From NCBI RefSeq assembly GCF_019392335.1, contig NZ_JAHXRQ010000022.1, forward strand, positions 1 through 64,000: 64,000 bases of DNA, given 5' to 3'. The stretch comes from Mameliella sp. CS4. Lineage in GTDB: Bacteria; Pseudomonadota; Alphaproteobacteria; Rhodobacterales; Rhodobacteraceae. Below the pieces are notes generated by a model. The model saw only the letters and a program-made list of their open reading frames with translations, was not told the DNA's origin and searched no databases. The translations under genes and the position numbers were made by a program. Shown one piece after another: positions 1 to 10,059 of this stretch. How positions within the stretch are numbered: position 1 is the stretch's first letter; each line of letters begins with the position of its first letter.

Positions 1-154
1 CCTGCACCGAATTGATGAAATCCTGGCTCACCTTGGCCTTGTCGTGACCGTAGGGCAGCAGGTGCTCACCCGGAATGTTCAGCGCATCCCCGATTTCCTG
101 GATCGGTTTCTTGTTCGCCTCGCGGGCGATTTCGATGTCGGACTTGAATGCCAT
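1..154 (-). CDS. fhs: Formate--tetrahydrofolate ligase, N-terminal fragment (cut by window edge)
   Basis: Only the first 51 codons are visible; the rest lies left of the window. The peptide begins MAFKSDIEIAREANKKPI and continues through the I-P-x-E-H-L-L-P-Y-G-H-D-K-A-K-V block typical of the start of formate--tetrahydrofolate ligase, the ATP-dependent cytosolic enzyme that makes 10-formyl-tetrahydrofolate from formate. The ATG at 152-154 is preceded on the minus strand by AGGGACAGCACC, an acceptable ribosome binding region. The next gene upstream on the same strand ends 281 bases away, so the gene probably has its own promoter in 155-435, where I see no other gene. Family assignment is firm although the ATP-binding core is not visible. 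Confidence 0.85.
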   Translation of the reverse strand, partial: MAFKSDIEIAREANKKPIQEIGDALNIPGEHLLPYGHDKAKVSQDFINSVQ

Positions 155-435
155 CTTGGTGCTGTCCCTGTTGCGGATGGTTTCGCGATGGCCCAGCCAT
201 AGCGATGTACCGGACCGCCTGTGAAAGCGAATCCGACCTTTTCTTGCGTAACTGCGGCGAAGGTTGGCCGCGTCAGGAGCCATGTGCCGCTGATCGGAAA
301 CCCCAGGCTCCGGCTGGGCGGATGGTGATCCCGTTGCGCCTATAGATCACTTCTGCACGGGCATAGAGCAACACGAACTTTCGTATCGGAAACTTCGGTC
401 TCTATTCGTGGAATTCGGTCAGAAACGCCTTTGGG

Positions 436-1023
436 TCAGCCCTCGGGCTGCCAGGCCCGCTGATCTGGAATGTGCAGGCGCAGGACATCGCCGATCACAA
501 CGCTGCCCTCGCGGGCGACAGAGGCGGTCACGCCGCGGCGTCCCGCGGCGGCGGGCTTGAATCCGCGCCCCTTGCCCGGCGCCACCGCTTCGATGCTCTT
601 GGCGGGAAACTGGCAAGGCCGGTTCTGCATATCCACGGTCAGCGTCGCGCCAGAGGGCGCCTGCAGCCTGGACGACGGCGGGACAAAGCTGAAATCCGGC
701 AAGCCACGCAGCACCATCGAGGCGCCCAGCCGCGCCGGATCGATTGCGTCGACCCCGATCAGGGCCGCGATCTCGGCCAGTTCCTCTTCGCTGATGATGC
801 TCAGCTGGCGTTCGTTCCGGATGTCCGTGCCCTTGGGATATTGCGACTTCACCCGCGTGCAGGAAGCCCGCGTCGCCCCGCCGTGCACAGAGCCTGCGAC
901 ACCCTCAAAGGTCAGGTCCAGCCGCTCACGCGGGTCCGCCAGAAGCTCGGCACGGTCGTCATTCGTCACGACACCCAGCCATGTCACGGTGGCGGTGTAA
1001 TCGGTGGGCTTGAGCGCGGGCAT
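436..1023 (-). CDS. MOSC-domain protein
   Basis: A 195-residue cytosolic protein. It matches single-domain MOSC proteins, the beta-barrel domain shared with molybdenum-cofactor sulfurases and YiiM-type enzymes: an invariant-looking cysteine in R-A-S-C-T-R-V (about residue 55), a run P-K-G-T-D-I-R-N-E-R-Q-L-S-I-I-S, and a C-terminal segment with R-G-V-T-A-S-V-A-R-E-G-S-V-x-x-G-D-V-L-R. MOSC domains are proposed to carry sulfur or bind molybdopterin, but the substrate of this short type is not known to me. It lies 12 bases downstream of the tam gene and probably shares its transcript with ftsH-tam. Confidence 0.75.
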   Translation of the reverse strand: MPALKPTDYTATVTWLGVVTNDDRAELLADPRERLDLTFEGVAGSVHGGATRASCTRVKSQYPKGTDIRNERQLSIISEEELAEIAALIGVDAIDPARLGASMVLRGLPDFSFVPPSSRLQAPSGATLTVDMQNRPCQFPAKSIEAVAPGKGRGFKPAAAGRRGVTASVAREGSVVIGDVLRLHIPDQRAWQPEG

Positions 1024-1035
1024 GGGTGGACCTCT

Positions 1036-1850
1036 CTAGGGGGCGGAAACGGATCGCCCTGCACGTGTCACGGTAAAGAACATGCGCCGCAAGGGGAACA
1101 AGGCCCCGCCATCCGCGGACAGCGGGTAAGCCTTGGGAATCAGCTCGTCATAGGCGGCCACCAACCGGGCGCGCGCCGTGTCGGGCATGGCCCGCAGGAT
1201 GGGGCGTGCATAGGTCGCTTCTGTAAAGCGGCGCACCGGGTGGCCGTCTTCGCAGGGCGGCAATTTCTGGAAATACTCCGTCTCCCAGAGGCTGATCTCA
1301 CCCAGACCTTCGAGCAGGTGATAATACTGCGCAGGTTTCTGCACCTCGGGCAGGTGCACCCCCTCCAGTTGGCCGGGGCAGAGCTCTTCTGCAAGCGTGC
1401 GCCACAGCCGGTGAGAGGGGGCGTTGTTCTGATGCGGGACCTGAACCGCCAGCACCCCGCCCGGAACCAGCGAGTCCACCAACCCAGGCAAAAACGCCTC
1501 GTGCCCGTCGATCCAGTGCAGCGCGGCATTGGAAAAGATCAGCGCCGGGGCCTCTTGCGGCCGCCATTGCGCGATGTCTCTCTCGTCCAACTGGTCATAG
1601 ACCCCCTGCCCGCGCGCCTGTTCCAGCATCGCCGGAGAGCTGTCGACGCCGATCAGCCTGGCGCCGGTCGTCTTGCAGAACCGCAGGTGCAGATCCGGCG
1701 CCACGTCCCCGGCACCACAGCCAAGATCGACCACGTCCCCGCGAGGCAATGGCCCGATCCGCGCCAAAAGGTCCAGCGCGGGCAACAAACGATAACCCCG
1801 GAACCTGTGGTAGGTCCCGGGGTCCCAATCGTCTTCTTGCGTCCCGGTCG

Positions 1851-1854
<4 letters not shown>
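1036..1854 (-). CDS. tam: Trans-aconitate 2-methyltransferase-like SAM methyltransferase
   Basis: A 272-residue class I methyltransferase. The start D-W-D-P-G-T-Y followed by R-x-x-P-A-L-D-L-L-A-R-I, the SAM loop V-D-L-G-C-G-A-G-D, the acidic residue of G-V-D-S-S-P-A-M-L, and F-S-N-A-A-L-H-W follow the Escherichia coli Tam pattern closely. Tam methylates trans-aconitate, a spontaneous isomerisation product that inhibits aconitase. Length is close to E. coli Tam (252 residues). The ATG overlaps the ftsH stop codon by four bases (ATGA), indicating translational coupling to ftsH. The substrate is inferred from family resemblance; a different small carboxylate is possible. Confidence 0.8.
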
Positions 1855-3770
<1,916 letters not shown>

Positions 3771-3848
3771 GGGGGGAACTCCTTTGTAAGCTTTGCAGGC
3801 TCATAGCACAGCGAGTTGCAGTGTAACATAGAGATCGGCGCCCGGGCT

Positions 3849-5093
3849 TCAATGCGAGAGCAGGAAGTCGCGGAACACCCCGGCGCGGCACAGGCGCGCA
3901 GTATTGCCGGGACCGACACCCAGCGCATCGCAGGCCAGCAGGCTGTCGCCCCGCCAGATCGACGGCAATGAGAGAGCGGCGCGAAAGGGCGGTCCGCCTG
4001 GTGGTTTCTCTGTGACCTGCCGCCAGCCGTCCTCTCCCAGGGCGCGGATCGTGCAGCCCGCGTAACCGGGCGCCGCTACCTGCCAGCGTCCGTCCCATGC
4101 AATTCCCGGGGCAATGACGCCCCCCTCGGCCACAGCGGCCGCCTCTCGGAACATCAGCACCCGGCCCCGATGGTGGATCACCTCACAGCCGTGCAGCGTG
4201 CCACTGCCCCCGCTGACCAGACGATCCCGCAGCCCCTCCAGCGCCTCGGCCCGCGGCGCGTATTCCGCACCCGAAACAAAGCGCAGCATGGCGGACAGCA
4301 ACCGGCGCTGCGTGGCCGTTTCGACTTGTTCGTACCAATCCGGCGCCAGCATCAGTCCGCCCCAGCCTGTCTGCATGCCCACCGCATCCCAGATCGTTGC
4401 GGCGCGCATGGCGAGAGCGACACGGTCATCACGCAGGCGGGCCGCCGTGTCGGCCAGGGTATCGGACCCCAGCCCTTCGGCCTGCAACTCGGACAACAGC
4501 CGCCGCATCCGCACCCGCCCATAGGCCGGATCCTCGTTCGACGGATCCTCGGCCCAGGGGGTTCTCAGAACCGTCAGGTAGTGACGCAACTCGGCGCGCC
4601 CCATGTCCAGGCACGGACGCAGGACCTGCATGCCGCCCACCTCTCGCCGGGCCGACATTGCCGCCAGCCCGTCCACCCCCGAGCCGCGCGCCAGACGCAT
4701 CAGGAATGTCTCGGCCACGTCGTCGCGCGTATGGGCCATCAGAACATGGGACAAGGCGCCGCGCCATTCGTCGATCAGCGCCAGGCGGCCCCGCCGCGCC
4801 GCGTCCATCTTGTTGCCGGCGCCATCCCAGTGCCAGCGCAGCGTGGTATGGGGCCAGCCCAGCGTGGCGCATTCCCCGGCCACCATCGCCGCCTCATCCG
4901 CGGACTCGGGCCGCAGCCCGTGATCCACGGTGACCACCCGCAGGCGCACCCCCCAGACACGGGTCCAGTTGTGCGCGAGCGTCAGCATCGCCATGCTGTC
5001 CCCGCCACCGGAGACCGCCAAACCAATTTCAGATGGGAAATCAGGGCCAAGCAACTGGCCCATCGCCTCGGCAAACCGCTGGTCGAGGCTCAC
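3849..5093 (-). CDS. tilS: tRNA(Ile)-lysidine synthetase TilS
   Basis: A 414-residue enzyme that converts cytidine 34 of tRNA-Ile(CAU) to lysidine using ATP and lysine. The N-type ATP pyrophosphatase loop reads S-G-G-G-D-S (about residues 28-33), followed by a typical V-D-H-G-L-R-P-E-S motif. I chose the GTG at 5091-5093, four bases after the cpoB stop, because it gives the usual short N-terminus before the PP-loop. The open frame runs upstream to 5318 but there it is only the shadow of cpoB and composition becomes arginine-rich. The gene is tightly coupled to cpoB and precedes ftsH. Confidence 0.93.
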   Translation of the reverse strand: MSLDQRFAEAMGQLLGPDFPSEIGLAVSGGGDSMAMLTLAHNWTRVWGVRLRVVTVDHGLRPESADEAAMVAGECATLGWPHTTLRWHWDGAGNKMDAARRGRLALIDEWRGALSHVLMAHTRDDVAETFLMRLARGSGVDGLAAMSARREVGGMQVLRPCLDMGRAELRHYLTVLRTPWAEDPSNEDPAYGRVRMRRLLSELQAEGLGSDTLADTAARLRDDRVALAMRAATIWDAVGMQTGWGGLMLAPDWYEQVETATQRRLLSAMLRFVSGAEYAPRAEALEGLRDRLVSGGSGTLHGCEVIHHRGRVLMFREAAAVAEGGVIAPGIAWDGRWQVAAPGYAGCTIRALGEDGWRQVTEKPPGGPPFRAALSLPSIWRGDSLLACDALGVGPGNTARLCRAGVFRDFLLSH

Positions 5094-5097
5094 CGTC

Positions 5098-5931
5098 TTA
5101 CTGGCACCCAAGGCTCTGGCGGCTGGCGCTCGCGCGGGCCACGGCATCCGATCCGGGATAGCGCACCGCGACTTCGCCCAGCGTAATGCACGCCTCGCCC
5201 ACCGAGCCAAGCGCGCCCAGGGCATCGCCCAGACGCCACAGGGCCTCGGGCGCGACCTTGGCATCCGGAAAGCCCGAGTAGGCCGACAGGTAGCGCCGCG
5301 CTGCCTCGCGCGTGTCACCCTGCGCCTCCAGCGCGCGGCCCTCCCCGATCAGGGCCGCCGGTTCCAGCGGACCCATCGGGTAAGTTTCCCGGAACTGGGC
5401 GAAAAGCATTGCGGCGCCGGCGTAATCGCCCTCGTCCAGTGCCTCCAAAGCAGACCGGAAATCCGCCTCTTCGCTGACGGCCAGCTCGCCGTCGAACGGC
5501 AGCGCGTCGGTCGCGGGGGGCGGCGCGGGCTGGTCCGCCACCGGTGCCGGACCTGCATCACCACCGCCCAGTGGGTCGGTCTCGCTCAACCGGCCGACGT
5601 CACAGCCGGGTTCCAGCTCGCAGATGCGGAATTTCAGGTCGCCGACCCGGTTGGTGCCGTCCTCGACAACCTGCCCGATGCGGAATTCAAGCTCTTCGGT
5701 CTTGGCGGTCAGGCGCTGCAGCTCGCTCTCGATCGCGGTGATCCGGTCCAGCGCGGACCCGCCCACCGCGACAGAGGGCGCGCCGGTGGTGTTCAGCTCG
5801 GCGCGCAGCTTGCGCAATTCGACCGTCAGGACCGCAAGGTCCTGTTTGACGTCGGCCAGCGTGTCGCCCTGCTGGGCCGCCGCCATACCGCCTGCCAGAA
5901 GACAGGCGCCGAACACCAGACCGCGCAGCAT
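5098..5931 (-). CDS. cpoB: Cell-division coordinator CpoB (YbgF), Tol-Pal associated
   Basis: A 277-residue periplasmic protein with a clear signal peptide (M-L-R-G-L-V-F-G-A-C-L-L-A-G-G-M-A-A-A-Q). Next comes a coiled-coil stretch of about residues 25-90 (trimerisation region), a Pro/Ala-rich linker, and a C-terminal TPR region carrying F-R-x-x-Y-P-M-G-P-L-E-P and A-L-W-R-L-G-D-A. In E. coli CpoB links Tol-Pal to peptidoglycan synthase PBP1B during constriction. It starts three bases after the pal stop and ends four bases before tilS, so it belongs to the tol-pal transcript. Confidence 0.93.
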   Translation of the reverse strand: MLRGLVFGACLLAGGMAAAQQGDTLADVKQDLAVLTVELRKLRAELNTTGAPSVAVGGSALDRITAIESELQRLTAKTEELEFRIGQVVEDGTNRVGDLKFRICELEPGCDVGRLSETDPLGGGDAGPAPVADQPAPPPATDALPFDGELAVSEEADFRSALEALDEGDYAGAAMLFAQFRETYPMGPLEPAALIGEGRALEAQGDTREAARRYLSAYSGFPDAKVAPEALWRLGDALGALGSVGEACITLGEVAVRYPGSDAVARASASRQSLGCQ

Positions 5932-5934
5932 GTC

Positions 5935-6450
5935 TTACCCCGTCAGGCTGCTGACAGAGATCACGGTCACGGCGCGGCGGTTCTTGGCATAACACGCCTC
6001 TTCCGAGCAGATCTCGAGCGGGCGCTCCTTGCCGTAGCTGACGAATTTCAGACGGTTCTGCGGGATGCCCTTGGCCACCAGGTATTCCATCACCGCGTTG
6101 GCACGGCGGGCGCCCAGCGCGAGGTTGTATTCCCGCGTACCCTGTTCATCGGCGTGACCTTCGATGATCGCCAGATAGTCGGGGTTGTCCATCAGCCACT
6201 TGGCCTGGCCGTCCAGCACCACGCGCGCCTCGGGCGACAGCGACGACTGGTCGACCGCGAACAGAACCCGATCCCCGACGCGGGCCGAGAAATAGGCCGG
6301 CGACTTGGGATCATCGACGCTGCCCGGCGCATAGGTTCCCGGGCCGCCCGCACCGCGCGAGGCGTCGTCGCCACCGAACCGCGACGGGTTGGTGCAGGCC
6401 GCGGTGGCCAGCGCCGCGCCAATCAGGATGGCCTTGGTGAGATGTTTCAT
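5935..6450 (-). CDS. pal: Peptidoglycan-associated lipoprotein Pal
   Basis: A 171-residue outer-membrane lipoprotein. The signal peptide M-K-H-L-T-K-A-I-L-I-G-A-A-L-A-T-A-A ends at Cys19, the lipidation site; Thr rather than Leu at position -3 is slightly unusual. The C-terminal OmpA-like domain has the peptidoglycan-binding pattern I-E-G-H-A-D-E-Q-G-T-R-E-Y-N-L-A-L-G-x-R-R-A. I chose the ATG at 6448-6450; the frame is open further upstream but only this start gives a lipoprotein signal. Pal anchors the Tol system to peptidoglycan and is released by TolB. It lies 68 bases after tolB. Confidence 0.96.
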   Translation of the reverse strand: MKHLTKAILIGAALATAACTNPSRFGGDDASRGAGGPGTYAPGSVDDPKSPAYFSARVGDRVLFAVDQSSLSPEARVVLDGQAKWLMDNPDYLAIIEGHADEQGTREYNLALGARRANAVMEYLVAKGIPQNRLKFVSYGKERPLEICSEEACYAKNRRAVTVISVSSLTG

Positions 6451-6518
6451 GGATCTTGATCCTGCTCTTGTCGTTGCGCCTTGTCTATCACAGGGCGCAA
6501 GATATGGGAATTGACGTC

Positions 6519-7844
6519 TTATTGCAGCGGCCCCCAGCTGGGGTCCGAGGCGCCCGCCGGGGTGCGCACCCGCTTCAGGTTGCGCCCCGAAATATCGACG
6601 GAATACAGCGCGGACGACCCCTGCGCGCCCTGCGTCTCGCGCGAGAACATGATGACGCGGCCATTCGGCGCCCATGTCGGGCCCTCATCCAGGAAAGAGG
6701 CGGTCAGCAGGCGTTCCTCGCTGCCATCGGTGCGCATGACACCGATGTGGAACCGGCCCGCGTTCTGCTTGGTAAAGGCGATGCGGTCGCCGCGCGGGCT
6801 CCAGACCGGGGTGCCGTATCGCCCTTCGCCGAAACTGATCCGTTGCGCCTCACCGCCCATCGCGGGCATCACGTAAAGTTGCTGGGTGCCGGACCGGTCG
6901 CTTTCAAAGACGATCCGCTGGCCGTCGGGTGAGAAACTCGGCGCGGTCTCGATCGAGGGGGCCGAGGTCAGTTGCCGGGTCGCGCCACTGGCAAGGTCCA
7001 TCGCGTAGATATCCGTGTTCGACCCCTGCGTCAGGGAATAGACCACCATCCGCCCGTCCGGCGAGAACCGCGGCGCAAAGCTCATCACGCCCTCGCCCAC
7101 CTGCAGGGTCTGGCTGGCCACGTCGCCCACGGTCAGGACACGGATCCGCGGAAAGCCGGTCTGATAGCTGGTATACAGCACCCGCCCGCCATTGGGCGAA
7201 AAGCGCGGCGCCAGCACCAGCGACGAGTCGTCGGTCAGGTACTGCACGTTGGCGCCGTCGTAATCCATGATCGCCAGCCGTTTCTGGCGCGCGTCCTTGG
7301 GCCCGGTTTCCGAGACAAAGACCACGCGGCTGTCGAAATAGGGCGTCTCACCGGTCAGCCGGCTATAGACTTGGTCGGCGACCTTGTGTGCCAGCCGGCG
7401 CCAGCCGCTAGCGTCAGAGGCGAACTGCATCCCCTGCCCCAACTCCTGGCCCGCGAAGACGTCCCAGACCCGGAACTTGACCACGACCCGCCCCGAGGCA
7501 TCCGCCGAGACCGACCCGGTGATCAGCGCCTGGGCATTGATCGCCTTCCAATCCGCGAACTGCACCGGCGCGCCAAAGCTGCTGACCCGAGCGATATGCG
7601 CGTCGCGCGGGATCTCGCGGAAGAGGCCGGTGCCGGTCAGGTCGGCGGCGACAACGCGGCTGATCTCTGCCGCGAACTGTTCGGCGGCCTGGGTTTCGGC
7701 AACGAAATCGGGCACCGCGTAGGGCAAGGGCTCGATCACCCCTTCGGTGATCTCGATGCGCAAGGGACCCGATTGGGCCTGGACGGCCACAGGCAGGAAA
7801 GCCGTGGCACAGGCGAGGACCAGGGCGGCTAGGCGTGCGATCAT
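6519..7844 (-). CDS. tolB: Tol-Pal system beta-propeller protein TolB
   Basis: A 441-residue periplasmic protein with signal peptide M-I-A-R-L-A-A-L-V-L-A-C-A-T-A-F-L-P-V-A-V-Q-A-Q. The N-terminal alpha/beta domain is followed by a six-bladed propeller with repeated S-P-D-G/S-P-N-G turns (for example A-P-R-F-S-P-N-G-G, F-S-P-D-G-R-M-V-V-Y, F-S-P-D-G-Q-R-I-V-F-E-S-D-R). TolB binds Pal and is pulled off by energised TolA. It is separated from the upstream TolA-like gene by about 140 bases without a recognisable gene, so a secondary promoter there is possible. Confidence 0.97.
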   Translation of the reverse strand: MIARLAALVLACATAFLPVAVQAQSGPLRIEITEGVIEPLPYAVPDFVAETQAAEQFAAEISRVVAADLTGTGLFREIPRDAHIARVSSFGAPVQFADWKAINAQALITGSVSADASGRVVVKFRVWDVFAGQELGQGMQFASDASGWRRLAHKVADQVYSRLTGETPYFDSRVVFVSETGPKDARQKRLAIMDYDGANVQYLTDDSSLVLAPRFSPNGGRVLYTSYQTGFPRIRVLTVGDVASQTLQVGEGVMSFAPRFSPDGRMVVYSLTQGSNTDIYAMDLASGATRQLTSAPSIETAPSFSPDGQRIVFESDRSGTQQLYVMPAMGGEAQRISFGEGRYGTPVWSPRGDRIAFTKQNAGRFHIGVMRTDGSEERLLTASFLDEGPTWAPNGRVIMFSRETQGAQGSSALYSVDISGRNLKRVRTPAGASDPSWGPLQ

Positions 7845-7983
7845 CTCGGGAAACCCTCCTTCGGGCGCTGCTCGGACCGGATGCGGCGGGTCTGTGCCCG
7901 CCCTGCGTTAACCTATCCTGATTTCCCCCGCCGCAAAACCGGCAATACTGGCCTGCGGAGGGGGAATTTGCGCAGGAACTCGC

Positions 7984-8358
7984 TCATTCACGGCGCCATT
8001 CGTGAGGATCGAAGGTCATCTCGACATCTTTCCACTGTGCGTGCTCTGCGACGCGCAGGTTGTAGCCTTCGCTCCCCTGACACCGCAAAAGGGCACGACG
8101 CGCGGATTGAAAGGCCTGGTCTATACCTGCCTTGCTGCCCGGAGAGGCGCTGACCATCTTCACGCTGCCCGGCACGACAGTCCCGTCCGGACGCATGGAA
8201 AACGCCAGCGTCACCGCGATGTCACTGGCCTCGCTGTTCACGTCGATCGCCCAGCAACGCTGCACCGCCAGCGCGAAATCCGCCGCGTAGGTTTGCGCAA
8301 GGACCGGTCCGGGCGCCGTCAGCAGGCACAGGCCCGCCAGAGCACCGAGGACCCTCAC
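7984..8358 (-). CDS. Small secreted paralogue of the TolA C-terminal domain
   Basis: A 124-residue protein starting at a GTG (8356-8358) whose bases overlap the tolA stop (GTGA). The start gives a signal peptide, V-R-V-L-G-A-L-A-G-L-C-L-L-T-A-P-G-P-V-L-A-Q, and no membrane anchor. The mature part aligns along its whole length with the last ~95 residues of TolA in the same operon (shared: L-A-V-Q-x-C-W, S-E-A-S, D-G-x-V-V-P-G-S, A-F-Q-x-A-R-R-A-x-L-R-C, Q-W-K, E-M-T-F); by hand about half the positions are identical. Both cysteines are retained. It therefore looks like a tandem duplication of TolA domain III freed from the membrane anchor. Function unknown; a soluble periplasmic competitor or partner of TolB/Pal is an inference only. 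An upstream ATG at 8404-8406 would remove the signal peptide and is not preferred. Confidence 0.85.
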   Translation of the reverse strand: MRVLGALAGLCLLTAPGPVLAQTYAADFALAVQRCWAIDVNSEASDIAVTLAFSMRPDGTVVPGSVKMVSASPGSKAGIDQAFQSARRALLRCQGSEGYNLRVAEHAQWKDVEMTFDPHEWRRE

Positions 8359-9572
8359 CGCAACCTCATCTGGTCGGGGTTGAAGGTCATCTCGATCTCT
8401 TTCCACTGCTCGTATTTCTCGGCAGGCAGATCGTATCCGCCCTTCTCGCAGCGCAGGACCGCGCGCCGCGCGGCCTGGAAAGCGGTCTGCACCGCCGCCG
8501 CGCTGCCCTCAGAGGCCCCGACCATGCGCAGGCTGCCGGGCACGACGCGTCCGTCCTGGTCCAGCTCCATGCCCACAGTCACCGTGATGTTCGACGCCTC
8601 GGACCCGTTGTCGACGATCCAGCAGGCCTGCACCGCCAGCCGCAACGCCTCGCGTTCGCCCCGTGTCATGGGCGGACCGGCGGGGGCATCGGGCGGCGCG
8701 GCGGACAGGGCATCGGCCAGCGCCGAGGTGATGTCGGCGTTGACGTCCGGCAGATCCGGCGCCGAGGGTTCCGGGTCCGGCGTCCCCGCCGGGTCCGGGG
8801 CCGCGTCGGGGGCTGGATCGGGACGGGGCGTCGCCGCCTGTGCCACGCGGGGCGTGCGGGCCTGCGGGCGCAGTGATTCCGTTGGGGCGAAACGCGGGCC
8901 GCCCTCCGGCACGATTTCCGTCGCGGTCTCGGGCGGCGCGGTGGGGTCACGTTCTTCTTCGACCACCTCGGGGGCGTCGGCCTCGGGGTCCACCGCCTCG
9001 ACCCGTTCTTCGGCGCGTTCGGTGTTCGGATCGGGTGGCGCCACGGGTTCGCTTGCCACGCGGTCCGCCGGGCGCGCCTGGGGCCGCACAGAGGCACTGG
9101 GTGCGCGCGTCGTGGGCACCGGCGCGGGCTGCGGCGCAATCGGCGCCGGCACGGGTTCGGGATCCGGCAGAGGGGCCGGTACGGGCACGGGATCGGGTTC
9201 CGGGACCGGCTGGGGCTCCGGCACGGGTTCAGGGTCCGGCTGCGGCTCGGGCTGGGGTTCGGGCTGGGGTTCGGGCGCCGGCTGGGGTTCGGGCTCGGGC
9301 TCCGGGACGGGCTCCGGTTCGGGCACGGGGACCGGCTCGGGTTCAGGCTCAGGTTCGGGTTCCGGCTCTGGCGGCGGTGCGACTGGCGTTTCCGCTGCAG
9401 GGACAGGATCCGGCACCGGCGGCGCCGTCAGCAGGGCAAAGTCCTCTTCGCTCAGCACGGTCACGTCCGCAACCTGCATCTCGGGCGGGTCCGCCGAGAA
9501 CACCTTGCCCAGCAGCAGCCAGGCAAACAGCAGGGCATGTGCCCCGCCGGATATGTAGAGATAGCGGTTCAT
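8355..9572 (-). CDS. tolA: TolA-like inner-membrane/periplasm-spanning protein
   Basis: A 405-residue protein with one N-terminal membrane helix (about residues 9-24, H-A-L-L-F-A-W-L-L-L-G), a long periplasmic Pro/Glu-rich spacer (E-P repeats, roughly residues 55-140), an acidic/Pro middle region, and a C-terminal TolA-III-like domain with two cysteines. In E. coli the spacer is alpha-helical; here it is (E-P)n, like TonB. TolA transmits proton-motive force from TolQR to TolB/Pal. I chose ATG 9570-9572, which follows the tolR stop by seven bases and has GAGG just before it, instead of the ATG further upstream that overlaps tolR. Its stop overlaps the start of the small paralogue. Confidence 0.92.
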   Translation of the reverse strand: MNRYLYISGGAHALLFAWLLLGKVFSADPPEMQVADVTVLSEEDFALLTAPPVPDPVPAAETPVAPPPEPEPEPEPEPEPVPVPEPEPVPEPEPEPQPAPEPQPEPQPEPQPDPEPVPEPQPVPEPDPVPVPAPLPDPEPVPAPIAPQPAPVPTTRAPSASVRPQARPADRVASEPVAPPDPNTERAEERVEAVDPEADAPEVVEEERDPTAPPETATEIVPEGGPRFAPTESLRPQARTPRVAQAATPRPDPAPDAAPDPAGTPDPEPSAPDLPDVNADITSALADALSAAPPDAPAGPPMTRGEREALRLAVQACWIVDNGSEASNITVTVGMELDQDGRVVPGSLRMVGASEGSAAAVQTAFQAARRAVLRCEKGGYDLPAEKYEQWKEIEMTFNPDQMRLR

Positions 9573-9579
9573 CCGCGCC

Positions 9580-10056
9580 TCAGCCGCCGTCGGGCCCGTC
9601 AAGCGCCGGGCCGCCCACGTCCGTCACAAGGCCGATGGATGAGAACCCGCCCGCGTTCAACGCGCCCATGATCTGGGCCACGTCGCTGTAGGGAACCGAG
9701 CCGTCCGCGCGCAGGTAAACCCGGTCGTCCGAGCGTTCCGCCGCAATCGCGCGCAGCCGGTTCACCAGCTCGTCACGCGTGATCTCGGTACTCTGGATCA
9801 GCACTTTGCCATCGGCGGACAGCGTCACGGTCAACGGCTCCTGCGGGTCGCTGGGCAGGGCCTGCGCCGCGGTCTTGGGCAGTTCCACCGGCACGCCCAC
9901 GGTCAGCAGCGGCGCCGCCACCATGAAGATGATGAGCAACACAAGCATGACGTCCACGAAGGGCGTCACGTTGATTTCGGCCATCGGCTGCGCGCGGCTT
10001 CTGCGCGATCCGCGCCGCCGCTTGCCGCCTCCGGATTTGACGACCCCCGCACCCAT
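9580..10056 (-). CDS. tolR: Biopolymer transport protein TolR (ExbD family)
   Basis: A 158-residue inner-membrane protein. A basic cytoplasmic start (K-R-R-R-G-S-R-R-S-R) leads to P-M-A-E-I-N-V-T-P-F-V-D-V-M-L-V-L-L-I-I-F-M, where the aspartate in F-V-D-V-M is the conserved proton-channel residue of the ExbD/TolR/MotB family. A periplasmic domain with Y-L-R-A-D-G-S-V-P-Y and the usual G-A-L-N-A-G-G-F-S-S-I-G-L-V-T closing segment follows. It sits three bases after tolQ and seven bases before tolA, forming the TolQRA motor operon. Confidence 0.97.
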   Translation of the reverse strand: MGAGVVKSGGGKRRRGSRRSRAQPMAEINVTPFVDVMLVLLIIFMVAAPLLTVGVPVELPKTAAQALPSDPQEPLTVTLSADGKVLIQSTEITRDELVNRLRAIAAERSDDRVYLRADGSVPYSDVAQIMGALNAGGFSSIGLVTDVGGPALDGPDGG

Positions 10057-10059
10057 CGC

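Noticed and set aside
9150..9400. Regular GC-rich repeats considered as a CRISPR or VNTR array
   Set aside because: They are in-frame Glu-Pro codon repeats of TolA without spacer structure.
8002..9558. 518-codon plus-strand frame full of Gly-Ser repeats
   Set aside because: It is the antisense of the Glu-Pro repeat in tolA; the repeat pattern arises from that low-complexity DNA.
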